Part shown: positions 22,801 to 34,800 of the stretch, piece by piece
Position numbering within the stretch: the first letter of the stretch is position 1
Layout of the letters: the number at the start of each line of letters is the position of its first letter
Source of the DNA: Aquarana catesbeiana
Taxonomy: Eukaryota > Chordata > Amphibia > Anura > Ranidae
Direction of reading: 5' to 3'
Assembly: GCF_042186555.1 (NCBI RefSeq)
Contig: NC_133328.1
Span: forward strand, 61,684,074-61,748,073
DNA: 64,000 nt
The notes under the pieces: model-generated
Seen by the model: only the letters and a program-made list of their open reading frames with translations
What the model was told of the DNA's origin: nothing
The model's database searches: none
Made by a program: the position numbers and the translations under genes

Positions 22801-25800
22801 TTAGCATCCTGGGCAAACTAATGCACTGGGGACCCTACTAGCCCTCCCCAAGTTGTGCACCTACTCCCAAGAATTAAAGTACAAATAGACGATAGAATTA
22901 AACATATATTTATTTAGGGTTGTCCCGATACCACTTTTTTAGGACCAAGTACAAGTACCGATACTTTTTTTCAAGTACTCGCCGATAACGATTACCAATA
23001 CTTTTTTTTTTCAATGTCATGTGACAGTTTTTTTTTTTTTTTTAACAATGCTTTCTTTTTTTTCGGGGGGGGGGGGGGGTGAAAGGTGTCTGTGAGTTTT
23101 TATTTTTTACAATAATTTTTTTTTATTCTTTATTGCAATATGTTTTTTTTTTTTTTTTTTTTTTTTTAATCAGCCCTGTTGGGGGGCTTTGGTGAGATAT
23201 CAGGGGTCTTAACAGACCTCTGATATCTCCCCCTTGAGACAGAGAAAGAGACCGAGGACAGAGATTCCCCAGTCCCTTTCTCTGCAGCCTCAGCTGCACT
23301 GAAAATGAATGGAGAGAAGACAGCGGCTCCTCTCCATTCATAAACTGACACATTGTAATCACAGGAGATTACAGTTTCAGTTATGTGAATGGACAGAGTC
23401 AGCTGACTCTGTCCATTCACAAAGGAAGGAGGAGGAGGACAGCAGAACGGAGGGGACAGAGAAGGAGAGGGGAACGGCGGAACGGAGGGGACAGCGGAGA
23501 GGCACAGCAGAACGGAGGGGACAGCGGAGAGGCACAGCAGAACGGAGGGGACAGCGGAGGGGACAGAGAAGGAGAGGGGGGCAGCGGAACAGAGGGGGCA
23601 TGGAGGAGGATGCAGTGACAGTCAGCGGTGATCGCGTGTGGGGGAGTTACAAGCACCGATCACCGCTGTATGTCACTAAAGCAGCTGAAAGCCGCAGGGT
23701 GAGAAGCTTGTAACTCCCCCCACGCGCCGATCACAGCTGTCCTCTAGGTATCGGGGGAAGCATCGGAAGCATTTGCCCGAGTACAAGTACTTGGGCAAAT
23801 GCTCGGTATCGGTGCCGATACCGATACTAGTAACGGTATCGGGACAACCCTATATTTATTAGTACTGTTAATAAAAAAAGGCAGAAAGGAAAAGTACAGG
23901 TGGTTCAGGAGGGCACAATACATAGATAAGGAGGGCACAGTACAGGTTCTGGAACGTGGCCATCCCAGGACAGCTTAGTGAAAAGTGTGACAGTCCCAGC
24001 AAATCCGGAACAGTTGGCAAGTACGTTATAATCCGAGATTATCATGGGGCCCCTGTGCAGAGCCCATGCATTAAGACAGCCCTGGACAGATGTCTATGCA
24101 AGTAGCACATAAAATTGACAAAAATAGTGCAGGAAACTTTTTCAAATTGGTGCAAGTCAGAGTAGCACCAATTTGAACGGTTCCATAGGCACAAATGTCT
24201 TGTCATGAAATTTTAAACTGTCAGATCGCATGAATAAGTCACACCAGTGTGAATGGGGACTAACCGTCAAAGGGACATTAGAGTAAAGCTGCATGATTAA
24301 TTGTTAAGAATCAAGATTTTTTTTTTTCCCCATCGCGATCTTAACAAAGCATTTTCCCTATTCTTTCAATGCAGAGATTTCTCTACTCAACCCGACAGCT
24401 GTCAAAAAAAAAAAACAGGCAGTCTGCCAAGTATCACAACATCGCTCAGCTGCTGAGCTATCTATAAACATTGTAACGTTTTGTTCTTTAGATCAAAGGA
24501 ATGAACTTCGGTCTGTAAATGAGGGAAGTTTAACCACTTAAAGACTAAACCTTTTTCTGACACTTGTTGGTTTCAAGTTAAAATCATAATTTTTTGCTAG
24601 AAAATTACTTAGAACCCCCAAACATTATATACCATATTTATCGGCGTATAACACACACTTTTTTTCCCCTTAAAATCAGGGGAAAATCGTGGGTGCGTGT
24701 CATACGCCAATCCCCACTCTCTGTGTGCCAAAAAACAGCAAGCGCCACGAAAAAAAATGAGCGCCGCCGAAAAAGACAGAGCCGAGTGCTCGGCTCCACT
24801 CGCAGTCACGCCGCCCCGCCTCCCTGCTGAGGATGAGAAGCGTGCGCTTCCGAAAAAGACCGAGCCGAGTATACTGTGTACTCGGCTCGGCTCCGCTCGC
24901 AGTCCCGCCCAGCTCCTTTGATGGACATAACACTCCGTCCAATGGCAGGACTGGGCGGGACTGCGAGCGGAGCCAAGCCGACTACACAGTATACTCGGCT
25001 CGGTCTTTTTCGGAAGCGCACGCTTCTCATCCTCAGCTGGGAGGCGGAGCGGCGTGACGAGCGGCAGATTTAAATGGCGCAAACGGCACATGCCATTGGG
25101 CAAGGCTGCATTGGGCAAGGCTGCTTATGACTAAGGGCAAGGCTGAAAACGGCACTTAGCAAGGCTGCAAATGGACACTGATCATTCTGCAATGATGGAC
25201 AAGGCTACAGATGAACACTGATGAGGCTGCATTGATGGGCATTTAAATGTAATTTTTTTTTCCTTTAAACGTCCCTCCTAAAAGTTTTTTTCCTTAAAAT
25301 GCCCTCCTAAACTTGGGGTGCGTGTTATACGCCGATAAATACGGTATTTTGTTTTTTTTTTTCTTTTTCTTTTTTTTTTTTAGCAGAGACCCTAGAGAAT
25401 AAAATGGTGGTTGCAATATTTTATGTCACACTGTATTTGTGCAGCGGTCTTTCAAATGCAATTTTTTGGGAAAAAAAATACACATTAATGATTTAAAAAA
25501 AAACAAAAAACCGTAAAACTGTGATTCTCATTTTGGCTAGAATCCTTCAGCTCTACATTAATGTAAGATTTTTTTACAAGACAAGAGACTGGCATGAATG
25601 GTTCGGTATACTTTGCAAATTTTGTAGGAACAATGTAAATGCATACAATGTAACTAAAATCAAGGAAAGATTCTTAGATTATTTTTTGTGTTGGTGATGA
25701 TTGAGCTGGTTTGCAAATTGAGTAACTGAGTCTAGTCTGAGGAGAATACATGGCTCATTAATCATTATTGCGATTCTTGAATTGTGTGATTCTTCCTAGA

Positions 25801-28800
25801 CCAGGCAGATTTGCTCGCTGGCATTTAAACCAAGAACAAACATATCAGCAAATCTTCTGATTTTGATCATCACTACCCATCGTGTAGTTCTATCCTGCAG
25901 AAATTTATTACATTTTAGAATGAGATCTAATTTGTCTAATTGGTAGTCATCTCTCCATCCTTTTACTTAGAGGAACTGCAGTCTGCTCACATAATTTGTA
26001 ATAAAAACATCTTTGCCATTCTGAAGCTTCCCTCCAACCACTTTGCATATTATTTTATATATACTGTGATTCTGTACTTGCCAAATATGCTGCAGAAATC
26101 TCCTTCCACTGAGTCTGGCTGCATCCGTTTTAACTGTGGGCAGCTGAAGCTGCTGCCTGTTCACTTCCTGAATTTACACAGAGGTACACCTCCAGCCCTG
26201 CAGCTTTCATTGGCCCTCTCATGATTCATCCCTCCTCCCTTCCTGGCAAACTCACCAGAGTGTGATAAAGAGCTGTACATGTTGTCATAAGCCTAGGCTT
26301 TTTACCAGACAAGAAACAGGAAGTGGGCTGTATAAGGTATTTACTGGCAGAAAAAAAAAAATGTTTTACTTACCAAAGATAAAACAACAAGGGCAGAAGA
26401 TTTAATAGATGGAAAGATAATAAAAATGACTGAAGATCCCCTTTAAGATATATTCTCTTGTCAAGTATAGGAGCTGCTCATAACAACCCAGGAGCTGAAG
26501 GACATGTGCGAGTATTATTTTGATGGGAAAGGGAAAGCATTGAGACCGATGCTGGTTGTATTAATGGCACGAGCGTGTAACGCACATCATAATAATTGTC
26601 GGTAAGTTAACAATTCGCTGTCTTAAATGGCTTTGTGTTTGTTTTGGGGTTCGTTCACACGGGACATGACAAATTTGCTATGAATCTAGTAGCAAGCTAA
26701 AAAAGTTAGGAGCTAGTTTTTCTTTTAACCGCTTCCCAACCGTCTCGCGCAGATATACTTCGGCAAAAGGGCACGTACAGGCAGATTAATGCACTTGTGC
26801 GTTGCCCTTTAAGAGGCGGCTCGCGGGTGCGCGCCCGATGGGAGCTCCGTGACCGCGATCCCGATGTCCACGGGATACCCACGATCTTCTCACGGTGGGG
26901 AAGAACGGGGAGATGCTAATGTAAACAAGCATCTCCCCGTTCTGCCTAGTGACAGTGTCACTGATCTCTGCTCCCTGTGATCAGGAGCGGCGATCAGTGT
27001 CGTGTCACACACAGCCCCTCCCCCCCACAGTTAGAAACACTCCCTAGGACACACTTAACCCCTACAGCGCCACCTAGTGGTTAACCCCTTCACTGCCAGT
27101 GACATTTTTACAGTAATCAATGCAATTTTTTAGTATTGATCGCTGTATTAATGCCAATGGTCCCAAAAATGTGTCAAAATTGTCCGATGTGTCCGCCATA
27201 ATGTCGCAGTCACGATAAAAATCGCTGATCGCCTCCATTACTAGTAAAAAAAAAAAAAATCAATAAAAATGTCATAAAACTATCCCCTATTTTGTAGACG
27301 CTATAACTTTTGCGCAAACCAATCAATAAACGCTTATTAACGCTTATGTAGAAGAATACGTATCGGCCTCAACTGAGGAAAAAAACATTTTTTTAAAACA
27401 TTTTTTGGGAATATTTATTATAGCAAAAAGTAAAAAATAATTTTTTTTTTTTTTTTAAAGTGTCGCTATTTTTTTGTTTATAGCGCAAAAAATAAAAACC
27501 GCAGAGGTGATCAAATACCACCAAAAGAAAGCTCTATTTGTGGGAAAAAAAGGACATCAATTTTGTTTGGGAGCCACGTCGCACGACTGCGCAATTGTCA
27601 GTTAAAGCGACGCAGTGCCGAATCGCAAAAAGTGCTCTGGTCAGGAAGGGGGTAAATTCTTCCGGGGCTGAAGTGGTTAATAAACAAAGCTTTATTGCTA
27701 TACGGCGCTGCGCTGCTTTAACTGACAATTGCGCGGTCATGCAACACTGTACAAATGATATTTATATCATTTTTTTCACACAAATAGAGCTTTCTTTTTG
27801 TGGTATTTAATCACCATTGGGTATTTTTTATTATTTTGCTCAATAAACGAAAAAGATGAAAAAGAAAGACCGAAAATTTTGAATTAAAAACCTATCCCAT
27901 AAAATAATGTAAAAAAAATAGTTTCTTCGTAAATTTAGTCCAAAATGTATTCTACTACATGTCTTTGGTAAAAAGAAAAAAAAATTCACAAACAGTGTAT
28001 ATTAATCGGTTTGCATGAAAATTATAGCATCTCCAAATGAATATATATATATATTTATTAGTAATGACAGCAATCAGCGACTTATAGCGGGACTGAGATA
28101 GTACGGCAGACATTCTGACGCTGACATCACCAGTGATAAGTGCTAATAATATGCTGTCACTGTACTAATGACACTGGGTAGGAAGGGTTTAACATTTGGG
28201 GCAGTCAAAGGGTTAACTGTGTGCCTAGAGAGTGTAATGTAACTGCACTGTGTACCATTTTACTAAGGGATGTTCCGGCTTTTGTCTCCCAGCTTTGTAG
28301 GAACACCCATGCACACCCATGCTGTCAGTAGAGAGGTCTTGTGTTGTTTACAACACAGATCTCTCTCTTGTCACTCGCTCCGATGATCCATGAATCATTG
28401 GCCGGACCGGGTGATTGGCATGTAAGGTAGCCAGTGAATGGGCTGAGAAAAGCCCAGGTGCCAAGACGTAGTCCTGACGCCTGGGATTTGTTGAGCCCTG
28501 CGTTCACACCAGAATCGTTGAGGCTACGTTGGCAGATATTTGCAGTGCAGCCCCAATGCATAGACAAGGCAAATTGTTTTGTTTTTTATGGTGTTTCTAT
28601 GGAGTGCACTGGAAAAGGTACTGCATGCAGTATTTGCTATGTCAAGTGCTAATTTCAAACAATTTGTGTCTCTAAGGTGTATCTAAAGCCATTTTTAAAT
28701 GGGGCATGGCATTTGTTTTTCTTTTTCTGTCTATATTTGTTGGGAAGATTTCCTTTCTCCTTCTGTCCTGAGGACACAATATGAAGTACCAGCAATGTTT

Positions 28801-31800
28801 CTTCTGGCTGCCTCTTTGTTTTATTATTATTATTATTATACAGTATTTATATAGCGCCAACAGTTTACGTAGCGTTTTACAACTTGAGGGTAAACAGTAC
28901 AAATACAATTTGATACAGTAGGAATCAGAGGGCCCTGCTCCTTAGAGCTTACAATCTAAGAGTTTTAACACCAAATTCCCACATTTTGGATATTTAATGA
29001 GTTAAATCAAAATGAAAGTGATATTAAAGTCTCATTATGTTTTTTTGTTTAAAAAAAACAAACATGTTATACTTACCTCCTATGTGCAGCGGTTTTGCAC
29101 AGAGCAGCCCAGATCCTCCTCATCTTGGGTCCCTCTTCGGCGCTTCTGGCCCCTCCCTCCTGCCCCCATAGCAAGCAGCTTGCTATGGGGGCACCCGAGC
29201 CGAGCCGCAGCCTGTTTGTCCATTCAGACACGGAGCTGTGCCCTGGCCCCGCCCCCTCTCTCCTCATTGGCTCACTGACTTTGACAGCATCGGGAGCCAA
29301 TGGTGCTTCACTGCTGTCTCAGCCAATGAGGAGGGAGAGTCCCGGGCAGCCGAGTCTCTCATGCAACATCGCTGGATCGAGATGGGGCTCAGGTAAATAT
29401 TAGGGGTCTGAGGGGGGCTGCTGCACACAGAAGGCTTTTTATCTTAGTGCATAGAATGTATTAAGATAAAAAACCTTCTGCCATTACAACGAATTTAACC
29501 TTACCTTAATTTACCTTTCCTAAAGTGTGGTAAGCATACCACTAGTGCTACTGTAATCCCCTGGGTAGTGGGTGACAGCCCTTGGAATGTAAAAAAGAAA
29601 TGGTGACTGGATGTATCTCATAGTACAAGAATAGTCCAGTTGTCCTCCCTGGAGTCTCTCAGCAGTGCACTTTCCCACTGTACTCAATCTGCTCTCGCTT
29701 GTGCGTCCGATCCAGGACCTTTTCACGTGTTCTTGAAAGTAGTCCTGACTGCACCTGAGCCAAGGTCACCCCCCCAGACTAGGAAGTTCCTTCAAAGGCC
29801 CTGACAGCCTCAGCACTCTCTCACTCTAGCTCTTCCACCCGAGAACTCCCCCCACCCTGGGTTGACCCTGGGTATTTGAGGAGGCCTACCAGTCCAAGTT
29901 GTGGATTGGTCAGGGCTTAGGGTTGCCACCTGTCTGGGATTCAACCGGACAGTCCGGGTTTTGAATTATTTTAAATCATGTGTCCGGGTTTCAGTCTGCT
30001 CGGAACCCAGACACATGATTCAGACCGGACTGTGGCAGCTGGGGGTCGGGCAAGGAACAGAACAAATGCCCTTTGGGCAGCAGCAGGGGGTTGAGGAAAG
30101 AAATACTGAAACTAAATACTGAAGCGTCCGGTCTAAACACTGAAGCGTCCGGTCACTCATGAGTGAAATATATAGATTATATCTAGTGAGTTGAAACGCC
30201 AAATTGTTATTTGCAGACTTTGACAGCACGGGGTTGATTTACTAAAACTGGAGAGTGCGGAATCTGGTGCAGTTCTGCATAGAAATCAATCAGCTTTCAG
30301 GTGTTTTGGCAAAGCTTAACTGATCCAGCTGAAGTTAGAGTCCGATTGGTTACCATGCAGAGCTGCCCCAGATTTTGCACTCTCCAGTTTTAGTAAATCA
30401 GCCCCCAAGTGTCTCAGCGCTTTTTATCTCACCTTTAAGTTTGGCTCCACTCCTGTCAATGCAGCCTTTTGAGAGGTAAACTAAAGCAGTGATTTCATCC
30501 CTCAATATCTTCCAAAGACTCATCCCATTGAGTGAATGTTCTCTGTTTGTGTACAGGGAGGTGCACCCTGCCCAGCGCTCCATTGCCGTTATTGCTGAGA
30601 TGATCCACACCGCTAGTTTAGTACATGATGATGTTATTGATGGTTCTAATTCCCGGAGAGGAAAGAAGACTGTCAATCAGATATGGGGAGAAAGAAAGGT
30701 GAGATGTGTGTTCTGATGTATTATGAGTTTAAACACCAGACAGTAATTGCAAATCTAACCGCTAGGTACATATCACTGGACTTTTACTATTGCTGGAGAA
30801 TTCATTTTGAAGAAAGGCTCAAATTTACAGATATGACTCCAAGGCTGGCCATAGATTATGTATTTTTCTTTTGATCAACCACATAGTTAAAGGAGAGAGA
30901 ATTGCTTGATTCCCCCATCAACATAATCGGCATTAATGGGGGAATCCCTCCCGCTGTGCTATTGTATTCTGACAGCGGGAGGTTTCCCACCATCCGAATA
31001 CAATGATTACTGCTGCTTGCTATACCTCAAATGGGATTGCACAGAGCAGTTGCTTACCTCTTCTTCTGTGCTTTTCCTCACCTGGGTGTTCCCCATAGCA
31101 AGTCTTGTGCTATGGGGCCTCATGTGTGGGCATGCTCCTGAGCTGTGCTGTGTGAGTCTATAGGCACACACAGTGCTGCTCAGACTTCCCCCCACTTCCA
31201 CCTCACAAGGTGTTATTGACAGCAGCGGCTCCTGCTGCTGCCTGTAGGAAGAAGATAGGAGAGCAGGGCTACAGCCAGGCACAGAGCTGAATGAATAGCG
31301 GATTCGGGTAAGTGTTCAGGGAGATGGGGGGAGGGGACATGTATTGGAAGTTTTTAGATTTTTTTTACCTTAATGCAGAGAATGCTTTAGGCTCGGTTCA
31401 CACCTAATGCCGATGCGACTCCCAGCAAGGGGGTCCGGTGCATCCTGGTTTACTGTTTTAGCCTGAATTTTGGGCTGAATTTGGACCTGAAACGGACCAA
31501 AAGACGCACAGGGCTCCAGTGCAAATTCACACCGGAGTGCATCTAAGATGTGTGAGCCAGCTCCATAGAGATCCGGTCACACTCTCCTGCTATTGGATGT
31601 GGGGTTGGATGTGTAAACCCAGCCTTAAGGTAAAAAGCTTTTTGCCTTTTAGAACCACTTTAAAGTATTCCTTGAGTTCAAGGGAGTAAGTGTCAGAGGA
31701 TGAAGACTGCTAGATGGACTGAATTCAAAGATCAAGGGATGAGTAACTATGAATGAAGAGTAGACTAACAATGGAGCGTCCCTTCTCTGTATCAGCCAGT

Positions 31801-34800
31801 AGCAAGACTTTCTAGTAAATAAAAAAAACTGGTTGTTATTCACGATATCTCCAATTCTTCTTGTGTCTTTTGGCAGGGATAGTGTTACTCAGCAGATATA
31901 GTTCATTTTTCTGCCACTTCTAACATGACATTGATCTTGTGTTTAAGGCTGTCCTTGCTGGAGACTACATACTGTCGGCAGCTTCTGTGGCCTTGGCAAA
32001 AATTGGTAATGCCACTGTAATCTCCGTGTTATCTCAGGTCATTGAAGATTTGGTACGGGGTAAGTCTGATCTACATTTGATTTTACCTGGAGGGGGGTGT
32101 TATCGAAAGGGCTGTGTTCTTCCTTTTTTTTTTTTTTTTTTTAATAGAGTAGATGGGGATTAGAATTAGATTCTCTATTTGCCACGTTTACCGTAATCAT
32201 CAAATGTGAAAGAAAACGGAACAATAATCTTCCAATGGGTACACTGGTTCTTGTGACCCTGGTGACTACCAGGTATTCCTTTACTTTGGACGAATTTCCT
32301 CTCACTTCCCGTTTTGGCTGCAGGACAGGAAGTGAAGGGAAATCTCCCCAATTGGGGGGGGGGGGCTGGCTAGAAATGGCAAAAAAAAAAAAACCTGACT
32401 CTCCTGACCTGACCCTCCCTTACGTTATCCAAAATGAAAGAAAAAAGTTTTTAGTTCTACATTAAGTAGGCAGGGCTGACAACCTGTGCTTTGAAACTTA
32501 TAACTGAAAGTACTTGGGTGGATTACTAAAGGCAAATAGACTGTGCACTTTGCAAGTGCTGGTGCACTCATTAATTTTCACCAGAGCTTAGTAAATGTGG
32601 TACAGCTTTGCTGTTTTCCATCATCAAGTCATGTCCAAAAAATGCTTACGTCACATTTCTTGCATATTACACAGGATTTTTCTGCATAGATTTTAAAGGA
32701 GTTCATTGAAGAAAGAGGTTTGGGACTTTGTATGAAGCATACAGCTGGGGGGGTGACCATGATGCAAATTGTGTCTGACCAGTTCGTTATATAACCGTAA
32801 TTACTAAATTTCAATACAATGCACATAAAGAGTATAATAGAATAAAAATAGATTCCATATATGATGTGTACAACCAAAACATGATAATATAGCATAATAA
32901 TAATGTCAGACACATAACCCATGTATCACACAATACATCTATAAAAGTGCATGATTGTTACAACATATTGGAATAAAATTAATGTTATGATCCTGACTGT
33001 AAACATGATAGTGGCATCAACATGCTTGACGCGTTTCGTGGATGACCTCCACTCATCAAGAGCAGATGCTGGATATATATCTATAATTAATAAGTTGTAC
33101 ACATTAATGAATTGTCAAACAGGGATGGAGGCATTGTACCTACGGGTCCTATGCCTCATATAAAGTCCCAAATCTCCCCTTTCCCCCAAGGTTTTAAACC
33201 GTGCCTGTATCCCAGAGATATACTGAATGTCTTTTTTTTTTTTTTTCTTTCTTTCTTTTGCTTTGACATACACAAACTAGATGAAATCTTTCAATCCAGT
33301 GCAAAAGAAAACAGTGGTACAACAAAGTAACCATTTATAATTAATTGGCCAGGATCTGACCATCATTAACCACTTTCCGACCGCCCACTGCACATATACT
33401 GTGGCAGGGTGGCCCGGCTGTGTGAACCAGACATGCCTGTATGTCGGTCCTGGCATGAGATACAGTGGCCACCCCGGATCGTAGTACAGAGAGGCAGAAC
33501 GGGCATCTGTCTATGTAAACAAGGCGGATCCCCCTTCTGACAGGGGACATTACTGAGATCTGCATTTCCTAGTGATCAGGAACAGCGATCTCTGTGTTGT
33601 CCCAGTAAGCCCATCCCTCCACAGTTAGAACACACCCAGGGAACACAGTTAACCCCTTGATCACCCCCTAGTGTTAACCCCTTCCCTGCCAGTGTCATTT
33701 ATACATTGATCAGTGCATGTTTTTTTTTAGCACTGATCATTGTAATAATAACCGCCGCAGTGTCGCAGTCCCACTAAAAATCACAGATAGCTGCCATTAC
33801 CAGTAAAAACAATAAAAAATTCCATGAATCTATCCCATAATTTGAAAACACTAACTTTTTTTTTTTTTTTTTTTTTTTTTTTAGTTTTTTTTACCAAAAA
33901 TATGTAGAAGAATACATATTGGCCTAAACTGATGAATACATTTTGTTTTTTATATATATATATATTTTTTAGATATGTATTATAGCAGAAAGTAAAAAAA
34001 TGTTTTTTTCCAAATTTGTCGGTCTTTTTATTTTTTATAGCACAAAAAATAAAAAGCGCAGAAGTGATCAAATACCACCAAAGCTCTATTGGTGGGGAAA
34101 AAAAGGACATCACTTTTATTTGGGTACAGCGCAGTTGTCAGTTAAAGCGACCATAGTGCCGTATCGGAAAAAAATGGTCTGGTCATTAAGGGGTTAAATC
34201 CCTCTGGGGCTGAAGTGGTTAAAGTGATTGTAAAGGTTGGTGGTGTTTGTTATTTAAAAGTAAATAATGTTGTACTTGCCTGCTCTGTGCAAGGGTTTTG
34301 CACACAGCTGCCCTTATCCTCTTCTTCTGGGTTGCCCTAGCGGCGCTCCTGGCTCCTCCCCTTCATCGGGTGCCCCCACAGAGAGCCCCTTTCCATGGAA
34401 GCACCCATGCGGGCACGCTCATGAGTCCCACTGCTGCATCCATTGACACAGACAACAGGACTTGGCCCCGCTCCCTTGTCACTGGATTTGACTGACAGCA
34501 GTGGGAGCCAATGGCTCCTGCTGCTATCAATCTATCAAATGAGGGCAGAGACAGCGGCTGGAGTCGATGGGCTCGTGCACATCACTGGAACGGACCGGCT
34601 CAGGTAACAAAAAGAGAGGGGGGCTCTAGGGGCAGCAGCAACACAGGTTTTTCACCCTAATGCATAGAATGCATTAGGGTGAAAAACCTGGAGACTTTGC
34701 AACCCCTTTAAATATCTGGCTAGCTTAAAACTGAACCTGACAATAAGAAGCATGGGAGATGAACTGTTGTCGCAACAGAAGGCCAGAAGTCATTATGCTC

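Larger units (their letters stand above)
24284..25555. mobile_element. hAT-like MITE (GAGCTGCATGATT family), copy 3, with nested element
   Basis: Left end TAAAGCTGCATGATTAATTG, right end inverted TAGAGCTGAAGGATT. Flanks CATTAGAG and CATTAATG agree at 6 of 8. The interior module (24520-24630 and 25380-25480) is split by the element at 24630-25345. Confidence 0.75.

Noticed and set aside
23309..23713. 134-codon Arg/Glu/Gly repeat frame
   Set aside because: Product of the purine-rich minisatellite within a hAT-like element.
24609..25118. 169-codon - strand frame with repeated Arg/Ser/Glu words
   Set aside because: It spans the CpG-rich palindrome, which gives similar open frames on both strands; no homology recognised.
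28820..28960. Possible SINE with tRNA-like head
   Set aside because: The 'tatatagcgccaac' repeat is dispersed, but I cannot see A and B boxes, so no tRNA-derived head was called.
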